A DNA stretch of 64,000 nt from NCBI GenBank assembly GCA_965140775.1, contig OZ223471.1, positions 3,472,001 to 3,536,000 on the forward strand. Reading direction: 5' to 3'. The position numbers were made by a program, and so were the translations under genes. The notes below the pieces were generated by a model. The model saw only the letters and a list, made by a program, of their open reading frames with translations, had not been told where the DNA came from and ran no database searches. Position 1 is the first letter of the stretch. The number at the start of each line of letters is the position of its first letter. This document shows positions 8,636-17,535 of this stretch, one piece after another. Origin of the DNA: UBA6244 sp965140775 (GTDB taxonomy: Bacteria > Bacteroidota > Bacteroidia > Bacteroidales > F082).

Positions 8636-9706
8636 TTATATGACTGAATATACATATGCAGTTTCATTTTTAATTACATACCTTATTCGATTAATCAGTT
8701 TCTTCGCTATTCTTATTATGGCTTTGTTTGGCTCCATTCTTTTACATAATAATCCATAACTATACATCAGTGACGGATCTTTCTTTGATGCTACCCAGGC
8801 TGCTTCAACTATGACACTACGTAAAAAAAGATTACTCCTACGTGTAATGGTGCCAACGTTCTCTTTTTCTCCCGATGAATTGGTCGTCGGAACTAAGCCC
8901 ACAAACGAACAAAGCTGGTCAAGATTCTTAAACCGTAAAATGTCTTCTATTTCGGTCAAAAGGGTTATGGCTGTTATAAGTCCTATTCCGGGGATAGTTT
9001 GCAACAGACTTAACTTTTTTGCATACTCCCCGTCTAGCTGTCTAAGGTGCCTGTTAATCTTTAATAGTTTTTTACGCAGCAGCAACGATGTATCCAAGGT
9101 GTCTTCAAGAACTATTTTTCCGTGCGAAGTGGATAGTTCGATATCATTTAACCATTTTGTGAATCTTCCTGACCAATGCCTTGAAGCTCCATCAAGTTCC
9201 AAAGGAATTTTTATCCCATTAAAATAAAGAAAGGACTTGATTCTGCTTTTGTGACGACTGATTTCTTTAACCAATGTTTTGCGGTAACGCACTAGCCCAC
9301 GAAGCTCTTCCATACCCATGCTGGGAATATAAATGCCCACAAGTTCACCATTCTTGAGCGTTTTGGCAATCTTACGGCTATCGCGCTTGTCTTCCTTTTG
9401 GCGCTTTTCTTTATCAGTAGTGGGAATATCAGCAGGGTTGACAACAATATTTCTAATACCAAAACCCTCAAGTTCTCGATGAGCGCTGAACCCGCAAAAT
9501 CCGGCTTCATATGCAGAATAGTAAATTGCACCAGGGAAGTTCTTAATCAGATAATTAGATAGCACCTCTGCACTTGGATCCTGCGAATACGTCTTGTGAA
9601 TGCGATCATTTACCATTATTGTTACCTTCCAGCTTTTCAAATGAATATCAATTCCTACATAAACATTTTGTCCAGTAAAATCAATTTTTGTACTTTTAGT
9701 CTTCAT
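8636..9706 (-). CDS. IS110-family transposase (DEDD recombinase)
   Basis: The ATG at 9706 gives 356 residues; an in-frame TTG at 9742 would extend it by 12. The N-terminal RuvC-like DEDD domain shows D20 in VGIDIH, E67 in YEAG, and D106/D109 in EDKRDSRKIA. A coiled helical segment follows. The C-terminal Tnp_20 domain has the IPGIG helix-hairpin-helix-like motif near 238-242 and the catalytic-serine region TNSSGEKE at about 275-282. It appears intact and full length. It excises and integrates its own element, probably guided by an RNA encoded in the adjacent noncoding end. Confidence 0.93.
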   Translation of the reverse strand: MKTKSTKIDFTGQNVYVGIDIHLKSWKVTIMVNDRIHKTYSQDPSAEVLSNYLIKNFPGAIYYSAYEAGFCGFSAHRELEGFGIRNIVVNPADIPTTDKEKRQKEDKRDSRKIAKTLKNGELVGIYIPSMGMEELRGLVRYRKTLVKEISRHKSRIKSFLYFNGIKIPLELDGASRHWSGRFTKWLNDIELSTSHGKIVLEDTLDTSLLLRKKLLKINRHLRQLDGEYAKKLSLLQTIPGIGLITAITLLTEIEDILRFKNLDQLCSFVGLVPTTNSSGEKENVGTITRRSNLFLRSVIVEAAWVASKKDPSLMYSYGLLCKRMEPNKAIIRIAKKLINRIRYVIKNETAYVYSVI

Positions 9707-9794
9707 AAGCCTACTTTTTGTTTTTGTGTTTTTTCTTTTCAAAAACTAAAATACAAAAACTCGGTGGGCTTATGATTTTACAAACATACAGCCT

Positions 9795-10560
9795 ATGGGC
9801 AATAGCCGCGTTATTATATTGCTGATTAATTGGCAGTTGAGTTCTCTTTTCACTTGTCACTTGTCACTTTCTTCTCAACTGCCGCAAGCATCCGCTTGTG
9901 CCTTGTTTTTGGTTCATCCATTTTCACTTCTTGTTAACCTACCAAAACGGTTGTTATTTAGTTTATTCCCTAACGGGAAAAACACCATCCAAAAACTGCT
10001 TCTATGGACATTGATGCCCTACGGGGCAATAGCATCGTTGTTATGTTGTTGATTAATTGGCAGTTGAGTTCTCTTTTCCATTTTCCCTTGTCACTTGTCA
10101 CTTGTCACTTTCTTCTCAACTGGCGCAAGCATCCGCTTGTGCCTTGTTTTTGGTTCATCCAATATCACTCCTTGTTAACATATCAAAACGGTTGTTATTT
10201 AGTTTATTCCCTAACGGGAAAAATACGCTCCTAAAATTGTTTCTATGGATATTGATGCCCTACGGGCAATAGCCTCGTTTGGTAGTTGTTGTTTGATAAA
10301 TAGGTGTGCTCTCCCTTGTCACTTGTCACTTGTCACTTGTCACTTTCCCTTTCTTCTCAACTGGCGCAAGCATCCGCTTGTGCCTTGTTTTTGGTTCATC
10401 CATTTTCACTTCTTGTTAACCTACCAAAACGGTTGTTATTTAATTTATTCCCTAACGGGAAAAATACGCTCCTAAAATTGTTTCTGTGGATATTGATGCC
10501 CTATGGGCAATAGCCTTGTTGTCATGTTGTTGATTAATTGGCAGTTTAGCAGTACCATTT
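9795..10560 (+). repeat. Composite palindromic repeat array A, right part
   Basis: This is the remainder of the interrupted unit plus about three further units of roughly 240 bp with the same three palindromes as the left part. Two alternative spacer types occur between units: one with gataaataggtgtgctc and one with gattaattggcagttgag. One hairpin (about 10015-10030) carries an extra G (CTACGGGGC). Several ORFs of 69-85 codons cross the array and are artefacts of the repeat. Confidence 0.9.
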
Positions 10561-10595
10561 ACAGTAATACAAGCTACCTTACTGATTTAAAACTC

Positions 10596-10630
10596 AAAAA
10601 AAAAGGCCATCCCGAAGGACAGCCTTTTTA
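10596..10630. terminator. Bidirectional Rho-independent terminator
   Basis: The stem is GGCnnTCC / GGAnnGCC around a CGAA tetraloop, flanked by an A run on the left and a T run on the right. It can therefore stop transcription in both directions. It ends the minus-strand starch-binding-like gene (stop at 10648) and separates it from array A. Confidence 0.85.
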
Positions 10631-10647
10631 TCAAAAAATTTCAGCGG

Positions 10648-11610
10648 TTAGTTCTTCACGAATTTGGAAGTTTGAACGCCTTTTTCGTTGGTTACATTGA
10701 TGATGTACATACCTGAGTTGAGGTCAGCAACGTTTAATGTAATAGTTTCTGAAGCAACGTTAACGGTCATCACCATTTTTCCGGTTACGTCATACACATC
10801 TACTCTTGATACATCCGCTGCGTTAGCGATGGTAAGGATGTCGTTGACAGGATTTGGATACATGCTGTATGCAAATTGGTCGTTGATATCAAAAATTCCA
10901 GTGGTTCCCCAAACGTCTTCGATGGTAGCTGCCACAGTGTCGGTGGTCACCATACGGTTTGGATCGCCTGTCCATTCGCCATTGTCCCAACTGGGAGCGC
11001 CGTCGATTACGCGGAAATATTTGTAAGCATAGTCACCTGCATAAAGCAACAATTCAATGCCATACACCATGGTTTCGTCAACGGGAGTCATCATATAAGC
11101 GCTAATGCTTCCGGGTTGAGCCCATCCATTGGCCAAATCACCGGCAATGTAAACTGCATCAGTCGCAGGATCAAAAGGATCTGCGTTGGTCATGTCAACA
11201 GTAAATGTAATTTTGTAAGGTTTTGTTCCCCATACGTTGTCCAAAGTAGTTCCATCAGAAACAACATAGATTTTACGGTTTGGATCGCCTGTCCATTCGC
11301 CATTGTCCCAACTGGCTACTCCACCAATTACGCGAAAATATTTGTATTGAACTTCACCAGAATCTACGGCAAGGGTAATGGTATAAACCATTGAGCCAAC
11401 ATCCATAGGTTCCATTTTGCAACTGGTACTATCACCGGGTTTGAACCAGCCGATGGCACCTGAGATATATACTTCATCAGTAGCGGCATCAAAACCTTCG
11501 GCATCGGTCATATCGACCTTAAAGGTGGTGTTAAACTGTCCAAAAGCGAAAACGCCCATGAACATCATCATGCTTAAAGTAAGCATTCTAAAAGTAAATT
11601 TTTTCATCAT
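10648..11610 (-). CDS. T9SS-exported protein with two starch-binding-like repeats
   Basis: The 320 residues carry a signal peptide (about 1-25), two homologous modules of about 100 residues (about 28-130 and 133-238) and a type IX sorting domain (about 248-320, starting MYPNPV and ending SKFVKN). Both modules contain a YKYFRV strand and the motif WDNGEWTGDPNR. That motif resembles the W..G.NR pattern of CBM20-like starch-binding domains. The protein is probably surface-displayed and binds alpha-glucan, like SusE/SusF, but it carries a T9SS tail rather than a lipobox. It has no catalytic domain. It is monocistronic, ending at a terminator. The starch specificity is inferred from motif and neighbours. 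Confidence 0.8.
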   Translation of the reverse strand: MMKKFTFRMLTLSMMMFMGVFAFGQFNTTFKVDMTDAEGFDAATDEVYISGAIGWFKPGDSTSCKMEPMDVGSMVYTITLAVDSGEVQYKYFRVIGGVASWDNGEWTGDPNRKIYVVSDGTTLDNVWGTKPYKITFTVDMTNADPFDPATDAVYIAGDLANGWAQPGSISAYMMTPVDETMVYGIELLLYAGDYAYKYFRVIDGAPSWDNGEWTGDPNRMVTTDTVAATIEDVWGTTGIFDINDQFAYSMYPNPVNDILTIANAADVSRVDVYDVTGKMVMTVNVASETITLNVADLNSGMYIINVTNEKGVQTSKFVKN

Positions 11611-11833
11611 ACATTTTTTTTAATTAAACAATACTTTTATTTTTCATCTGAATTAAGGTGTAAAGTTAAGAAAAAACATATTTGGCCTGCACAAAAAAAA
11701 AGTTAAAAATAATTTAACGGTTCGATGGGCTCATGTTTTTACACAACTTCCTGGTTCAAACGATTGCAGTTTGGAAATAACCAAAAAATATGCCAGAAAT
11801 GAAATCTGGTTTTGAAGGCAAAAAAAGTTGATT

Positions 11834-12841
11834 TTAGCTCGATTCGCGAATAATGAGCTTGGTTTTAAGCACATACTTTCTTGGTTCGTAGTCGAAGGTA
11901 TTGCTTTTGATGCGTTCGAGTAGGATATTTGTGGCCTTTTTGCCAAGCTCAAACCCAAACTGATCCACCGAAGATAGCTCCGGATCGCAGATGCTGGCAC
12001 TTTTGCTGTTTTCAAAACCAATCACCTTAAGTTCTTCGGGAATGCGGATGCCCAATTTTTTAGCCACCTTAATTACCCCCACAGCAGTAAGATCGTTTAC
12101 GGCAAATATGCCATCCGGGCGATCGATTTTTTTCAGGATACTCGACGAAATTTTCATGGCAGCTTCATAGGTATCGCAGGCATAAACCAGGTTGGGGTCG
12201 AAAACCATGTTGTGGTGCAACAGGGCATTCTTATATCCTTCCAAACGCTTCTGACTCAACATCAGGTTCTGAGGAGAGGTGTAGCAGGCAATGCGCTGGC
12301 AACCTTTACTAATCAGGTGGGTAACAGCGTTGTATGCGCCCGAGTAGTCGTCCACCATCACCGAGTCGGCATGGAAATTATCCAGAACGCGATCGTAAAA
12401 AACCATGGGGATTTCGTTATCAATTACCTGTTGGAAATGGGAAAAATCCTTGGTTTCTTTGGCAAACGACACCAACATACCATCCACCCGATTGGCCAAG
12501 AGTGTTTGGGTATTAAGCACTTCACGTAAGTATGATTCGTTTGATTGCACCACCAACACGTTGTAATTGTTTTGATAGGCTACCTCTTCAATACCATTGA
12601 TGATGGTGGAGAAAAAGAAATGTTGAATTTCCGGAACTATCAAGCCGATGGTGTTGGTCCGGCTGTTTTTCAGGTTGAGGGCAATCAGGTTGGGCTTGTA
12701 ACCCAGGAGTTTCGACAATTCCTGAACTGCCTGTCGGGTTTTTTTACTTATATCCGGATGATCTTTTAACGCTCTGGAAACCGTGGAAGTGGAAATTCCC
12801 AACTTCTCAGCAATATCCTTAATAGTGACCTGTCGTTTCAT
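11834..12841 (-). CDS. LacI-family transcriptional regulator
   Basis: The 335 residues begin with a LacI-type helix-turn-helix (VTIKDIAEKLGISTSTVSRALK, about residues 4-25) and hinge. A periplasmic-binding-protein-like sensor domain starting TNTIGLIVPEI covers the rest. The ATG is at 12841. It sits between two groups of alpha-glucan genes and is the only regulator in the region. It probably controls the SusA/GH31/GH13 operon and perhaps the T9SS amylase in response to a maltose-like sugar. No operator repeat was identified with confidence. Confidence 0.93.
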   Translation of the reverse strand: MKRQVTIKDIAEKLGISTSTVSRALKDHPDISKKTRQAVQELSKLLGYKPNLIALNLKNSRTNTIGLIVPEIQHFFFSTIINGIEEVAYQNNYNVLVVQSNESYLREVLNTQTLLANRVDGMLVSFAKETKDFSHFQQVIDNEIPMVFYDRVLDNFHADSVMVDDYSGAYNAVTHLISKGCQRIACYTSPQNLMLSQKRLEGYKNALLHHNMVFDPNLVYACDTYEAAMKISSSILKKIDRPDGIFAVNDLTAVGVIKVAKKLGIRIPEELKVIGFENSKSASICDPELSSVDQFGFELGKKATNILLERIKSNTFDYEPRKYVLKTKLIIRESS

Positions 12842-13032
12842 ATGGTTGAATAGATAAAATCGGTGCCATGATTTCGCAAATCGACAACATCAACCCGATT
12901 AATCATCACAACACATTGAATTTAAATTCATTAGGAAACTTTCTGAACAATGAATAAAAACCGCCATGGATGCCCGACTAACAAATGCTGAAATTGTCCT
13001 TTACTTGGCGTACAAATATAACAATTCCATTG
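12842..13032. other. Leader region of the LacI gene
   Basis: This region has no gene. A minus-strand TATATTTG (13020-13013) fits the -7 consensus for the LacI gene, but no -33 element sits at the right distance and the leader would be about 170 bases. The promoter assignment is therefore weak. Confidence 0.35.
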
Positions 13033-13070
13033 CAAAAAAATAAAGGCATCACAAAAAAGATGTGATGCCT
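13033..13070 (-). terminator. Rho-independent terminator of the glucan enzyme operon
   Basis: A perfect 10-bp stem (AGGCATCACA at 13044-13053 and its complement at 13061-13070) is followed on the minus strand by a T-rich tract. It lies about 190 bases downstream of the last operon gene (stop at 13261). Confidence 0.75.
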
Positions 13071-13260
13071 GTGATTTGTTGTATGGATATGCAGATGTCC
13101 GCCGATTCACACAATTACCCGATAACCTCCGGTCATTCCATATTTCAGGATTACTACTCGAATGAAATTTTGCAATTACCCGAACAACGGAATGAAGAAT
13201 TTGATGATAAATAGCGAATGGAAACTTCTTAACAACGCATTTTCCAACGTCTATACAACT

Positions 13261-14655
13261 CTAATTATCTATCCCTGCATAAACCAAATAACTCCAAGGT
13301 TTTAATTGGAAGGTAGATGTGGAGGGTAAACTCACCATTTCAGTGCTAAAAACATCCATATAATCACCTGCAAATTGGTTGGCATTCAGTTCAAAATCCT
13401 GATTGTCGCCACTGAGGTTTAATATCACCAACACTTTGTCGTTACCTTTCTGCCTGACAAATGCCACCACCGCAGGGTCTTTCTTGTCGCTTAGGGCAAT
13501 TAACTCTCCGCCGGCGGTTCCATTCCAAAGGGCAGGATGCGCTGTTTTGAGGTGGTTGAGGGTGGTATAAAATGCTTCTTTCTTCACGTTGCTCCAGTCG
13601 ATGGTGTCCTTTTCAAAAAACAACAACCGTTTGTCGAGACCGGCTTCCTGACCACTGTAAATCAATGGCATACCGGGGAAAGTATAGCTTAACACGGCCA
13701 TGGCATCGGCGGCATCACCCATGCGTTCGCCCACGGTTCCGTTCCATGAGTTTTCGTCGTGGTTGGTAATGAACAGCATACGATAGGCATTGGGAGCGAA
13801 GGTGGAATCGTTCCACTTTTGGTACTTCCACACCTGTGAGGCAGGTTTTTTGCCCTGAGCGATTTCGTTCATCACATGATGAAATTTCCAGGCATAGTTC
13901 ATGTCGAAAGCCTGATTAAGTAACGCTGTTTTATCTTCATCTTCGGCCAACATAAACACGGGTTTTACTGCATCGAGTTGGGCGCGGGTATCATTCCAAA
14001 AGTCAACGGGCACCATCCCGGCCACATCACACCTGAAACCATCTACATCCGCATCGGTCACCCAAAATTTCATGGCCGCTGTCATGCTGTCGCGAAGTGC
14101 CGGATTGGTGTAGTCGAAGGCAATGACGTCGGTCCAGTCGAAAGGGGATTTAAAGGCACCCGTTGAATCGTGCTGATACCACTCAGGATGCTTGGTTGCC
14201 CATGGATTGTCCCAGGCACTGTGGTTGGCCACCCAGTCCAGAATCACGTACATGCCCATTTTGTGGGCCTCCTCCACCAACGATTGCAGGTCGTCCATGG
14301 TACCGAATTCCGGATTAACAGCCTGATAATCTGCCACGGCATAATAACTGCCCATGGAGCCCTTGCGGTTAAGTTCGCCAATGGGAAAAATGGGCATGAG
14401 CCAAAGGATATCCACCCCCATGGCTTTCAGTCGGGGCAGATGCGCTTTGAAAGCATTGATGGTTCCTTCGGGCGTGTACTGGCGCAGATTTACTTCATAG
14501 ATGTTCGCATTTTTACTCCAGTCGACATGGGAAAGTTTTTTTGATTTTTTCATTTGATTCACCTGCTCTTTTTGGGTGGTGTTCTCGCAGGCCATCAGGG
14601 CGACCATTAACCCGAGTGCAACGAAGAACAATCCGTAATAATTTTTCTTTTTCAT
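13261..14655 (-). CDS. GH13 alpha-amylase family lipoprotein
   Basis: This 464-residue GH13 enzyme has a lipoprotein signal peptide. The lipobox LMAC places the lipidated cysteine at C23, so it is membrane-anchored, either periplasmic or exported to the surface. Catalytic motifs are DWVANH (D140-H145), GFRCDVAG with nucleophile D210, acid/base E238 in LAEDED, and H299/D300 in TNHDE. It is short for the family and lacks an N-terminal carbohydrate-binding domain. It is the last gene of the operon, 22 bases after the GH31 gene. It likely acts on maltodextrins; exact bond specificity cannot be read from the sequence. Confidence 0.92.
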   Translation of the reverse strand: MKKKNYYGLFFVALGLMVALMACENTTQKEQVNQMKKSKKLSHVDWSKNANIYEVNLRQYTPEGTINAFKAHLPRLKAMGVDILWLMPIFPIGELNRKGSMGSYYAVADYQAVNPEFGTMDDLQSLVEEAHKMGMYVILDWVANHSAWDNPWATKHPEWYQHDSTGAFKSPFDWTDVIAFDYTNPALRDSMTAAMKFWVTDADVDGFRCDVAGMVPVDFWNDTRAQLDAVKPVFMLAEDEDKTALLNQAFDMNYAWKFHHVMNEIAQGKKPASQVWKYQKWNDSTFAPNAYRMLFITNHDENSWNGTVGERMGDAADAMAVLSYTFPGMPLIYSGQEAGLDKRLLFFEKDTIDWSNVKKEAFYTTLNHLKTAHPALWNGTAGGELIALSDKKDPAVVAFVRQKGNDKVLVILNLSGDNQDFELNANQFAGDYMDVFSTEMVSLPSTSTFQLKPWSYLVYAGIDN

Positions 14656-14677
14656 GTTTCTAATATATTGTTGGTTA

Positions 14678-17518
14678 TCATTCTATTCTCAACCGAAGCG
14701 ACTCCCCTTTCCAGGGAAAAGTAACCTGAATATCCTCATCTGTTTTTTTGATTTGATCTTTGGGTATTTTTTTGGATTCCTCCTTGCCCTCCGAGGTGGT
14801 GGTAATCAGTTCCACCTTGCGAAAATCTGCCCTGTTACCAATAAGATGAAGGGTAATATTATGCATATCAGGTTCATACAGATATCCCTCACCTTCAGAA
14901 CTAATCGCAATGGTGAGAACATTGCCTTCTTCATGCTTACTTCCGCTGATTTTCATAAGTCGATAGGCCCCTTTTTCATAGGCTCCGAAAAGGGCGCCAT
15001 CGTCGAAATATACCTCACCCGAATCCACTACCGAAGCATCGTTCAGGTAATAGTCCACATCCAGGCTGAGGGTACAATATTCATCAGTAGAGTTGGCAGG
15101 AAAGGCACGTGTAATGAACGAGCCTGCTTTCACAAATATGGGGATATCCTTGATACTAACCGGTAGCGCCACAGACTGGCCACCTTTCACCAATTTCTTC
15201 GTCCAGAAGTTGTACCACGAAACGCCCGCGGGCAAATACACCTTACGCATTTCCTGGTCGGCTGTCAGGATAGGGGCAATGAGCAAATCAGGACCAAACA
15301 AGTATTCGTCGTCCACATTGAAGGCAGCGGTATCGTTGGGAAACTCATAAAACAAAGGCCTCACGATGGGATAACCCTTGGTATGGCTTTCGAAAGTAAG
15401 TGTATAGATATAGGGCAACAGACTGTACCTCAGTTTCATGAACTTGCGGACCACCTGTTGGGTAGTTTCATTAAAATAGACCGGTTCGGAAGGGATGCCA
15501 GAACCATGAGGCCGAAGGATGGGAGAAAAGCAAGCCATCTGCAACCACCTGGTATAGAGTGCTTCATCTTTTGTGCCTTGGGCAAATCCACCGGCATCGG
15601 AATGAATGAAGGGCAATCCGCTCAGGCTCATGTGAATCATTAAAGGAAGTTGTGCCTGCAAACCACCCCAGCTCCTCGACACATCACCGGTCCAGGGGTA
15701 GATGGAATACCGTTGTGAACCTGCATATCCGGCACGGTTCAGGTTAAACAGCCGGACTTCGGGATAGTTTTCGCGGTACTTATTAAACAATGTGCGGTGC
15801 CAGTAATGTCCGTAAATATTGTGCACTTCATCGGCCATTCCCAGCACATGCATCTGATCGGAGGGATGGTTTTCCGGTTCGCCCAAATCGCCCCACCAAC
15901 CTGCTATACCCATCTCAATCTGAGGTTGGTATTTACTCCAAAACCAGTCGCCGGCTCGTGGATTAAAAATATCGATCAATCCGGCCGGACCAAAATAAAA
16001 CTGTTTGTTTACATAGGATTTCCCTGTACTGTCGGTGGCCAGAATACCCATATTGGAGGTAATTTCAAAGTTCTTAAGTGAATCGATGATGTAGGGTTCG
16101 GTAATGAGGATGGTTTTTACACCTATATTTTTAAAATCATCCACCATTTTGGCCGGATCGGGCCAGGAGGGTCGGTACCAATCCAATCTGCCCATGGTGC
16201 CCAAGATGCTGTCGCCAAACCAATAAAAGTCGAGAATCATGGCATCCAAAGGAAAATCTGCTTTTTGCATAAGCCGCACAATGGAGTCCGTTTCGGTTTG
16301 GGTACGGTAGGCCATGCGCGATTGCAGGTTTCCGAGAGCCCACAAGGGAGGCAATGGTTGAAATCCGGTGAGTTGGGCATACTCGTTTGAGATGGCTTTA
16401 AAATCAGCCCCAACCACCACATAATACTGCATGGGACCACCAATGGCGCCCCATTCCATGATATTGGGCTCGGTTTCCCCCAGGTCGACATACCCTTTTT
16501 GGGGATTATCCACCAGCAACAGGTAGTGATGGGTAGAAACAACCAACGGAATTGAATAATTAAGGTTACGTGCTCCTATTTCGTATCCATATTTGGGTCG
16601 ATTATACAAATTGTATCGTGCACCTCTCAGGTTGAGGGCATTGGCACGTTCGCCCAAACCAAAAAACCTTTCTTTATCAGTCATTTTAAAACGCAATCCA
16701 CCGCTATCATCCCGTTTAAAAAGTCCTCGTTCCTCTTGCAGAATGGTATCCTGATGATACACAAAAGCCACATAAACAGGTGATTTATGTACCAGCACCC
16801 GCAAGGAGTCGGTGATCATGGTAATCCAATTTTCCGACTCAAAAACGGTAGGGTTCATAGATTCCGGAATCATATTGACCGCTTCGGAGGGCACCTCTCC
16901 GCCCACACTGTTGGCAAAATGGTTGACCCTGATAATGTTGGAATTATAGGGCCGGATGGTGATCAGTCCGTGATTGGTCAACACTTTAAGTCGCTCATCT
17001 GCATACACATGCGATATATATTTTCTGTTCTCAAAGGCATATTTTGGCACCTCCTTTACAGGCGGCACATACCCATTTACGGGCAAAAAGATATCGTCGT
17101 TGGTGGCAGTTTTGCCCACATGTGATCCATTTTCGCTTCTAAACACAAAGGCCAACTGCTGGGGAACCTCTTCGGGTGCGAGTCCGTAAAAATCGTTGAT
17201 AACAAAAGAGACTTCGTACAAGCCATTGCCTTTGGACTTCATTTTAACCCTTTGGTCGGCCTCTCCCCAATTGCCAATCACATGCTTCCAATCGCCGCCA
17301 TCGATGCTTTTATCGGTAATAACACCCGTGTGAAAATACACCTCACCGGTATAACCTTTCAAACCCTCATTGCCCAGGTTGGCGTTGAAGGTGAGGGTGG
17401 TGAGCACATTGGGTTTGGGGTTTTCGGGCGTAAGCCACGCAATTTGGGCCCATCCGCTGTTGAGAAAGAGGAAGAGTCCTACCCACATCATGAAGCACGT
17501 CTTTTTTATCATGGTCAT
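14678..17518 (-). CDS. GH31 family alpha-glucosidase
   Basis: From the ATG at 17518 the protein has 946 residues; an in-frame TTG lies two codons upstream and an ATG two codons downstream. A signal peptide is followed by an N-terminal beta module (about 26-148) shared with the T9SS amylase. Then come a GH31 N-terminal beta-sandwich, the barrel with nucleophile D544 in GWWGDLGEPE and acid/base D612 in WTGDVSRSW, and C-terminal beta domains. It probably releases glucose from the non-reducing ends of maltodextrins in the periplasm. No T9SS tail is present. It sits between two GH13 genes in one operon, 17 bases after the upstream gene. Confidence 0.92.
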   Translation of the reverse strand: MTMIKKTCFMMWVGLFLFLNSGWAQIAWLTPENPKPNVLTTLTFNANLGNEGLKGYTGEVYFHTGVITDKSIDGGDWKHVIGNWGEADQRVKMKSKGNGLYEVSFVINDFYGLAPEEVPQQLAFVFRSENGSHVGKTATNDDIFLPVNGYVPPVKEVPKYAFENRKYISHVYADERLKVLTNHGLITIRPYNSNIIRVNHFANSVGGEVPSEAVNMIPESMNPTVFESENWITMITDSLRVLVHKSPVYVAFVYHQDTILQEERGLFKRDDSGGLRFKMTDKERFFGLGERANALNLRGARYNLYNRPKYGYEIGARNLNYSIPLVVSTHHYLLLVDNPQKGYVDLGETEPNIMEWGAIGGPMQYYVVVGADFKAISNEYAQLTGFQPLPPLWALGNLQSRMAYRTQTETDSIVRLMQKADFPLDAMILDFYWFGDSILGTMGRLDWYRPSWPDPAKMVDDFKNIGVKTILITEPYIIDSLKNFEITSNMGILATDSTGKSYVNKQFYFGPAGLIDIFNPRAGDWFWSKYQPQIEMGIAGWWGDLGEPENHPSDQMHVLGMADEVHNIYGHYWHRTLFNKYRENYPEVRLFNLNRAGYAGSQRYSIYPWTGDVSRSWGGLQAQLPLMIHMSLSGLPFIHSDAGGFAQGTKDEALYTRWLQMACFSPILRPHGSGIPSEPVYFNETTQQVVRKFMKLRYSLLPYIYTLTFESHTKGYPIVRPLFYEFPNDTAAFNVDDEYLFGPDLLIAPILTADQEMRKVYLPAGVSWYNFWTKKLVKGGQSVALPVSIKDIPIFVKAGSFITRAFPANSTDEYCTLSLDVDYYLNDASVVDSGEVYFDDGALFGAYEKGAYRLMKISGSKHEEGNVLTIAISSEGEGYLYEPDMHNITLHLIGNRADFRKVELITTTSEGKEESKKIPKDQIKKTDEDIQVTFPWKGESLRLRIE

Positions 17519-17535
17519 CGTCAATATCTGGTTTG

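Larger units (their letters stand above)
8258..9794 (-). mobile_element. IS110-family insertion sequence (IS1111-like layout) inside a palindromic repeat
   Basis: The element of about 1537 bp is defined by the interruption of a repeat unit. The left flank ends ...gatattaatgccct, the right flank resumes atgggcaatagcc, and joining them restores the unit seen uninterrupted near 10490-10515. The ends are ambiguous by 3 bp because CCT occurs at both junctions. No longer target duplication is visible, as expected for the DEDD-type IS110 family. Imperfect subterminal inverted repeats are visible: TATGTTGTAATCC at the 8260 end and, on the other strand, TATGTTTGTAAAATC at the 9785 end. The noncoding part lies mainly downstream of the transposase (378 bp versus 88 bp upstream), which is the IS1111-type layout. 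Confidence 0.85.

Noticed and set aside
7750..10513. Many 67-85 codon ORFs across array A
   Set aside because: They overlap palindromic repeats in several frames at once, and their conservation is explained by nucleotide conservation.
7600..10560. Possible CRISPR array
   Set aside because: Units are about 240 bp with conserved rather than unique spacers, and no cas genes are present.
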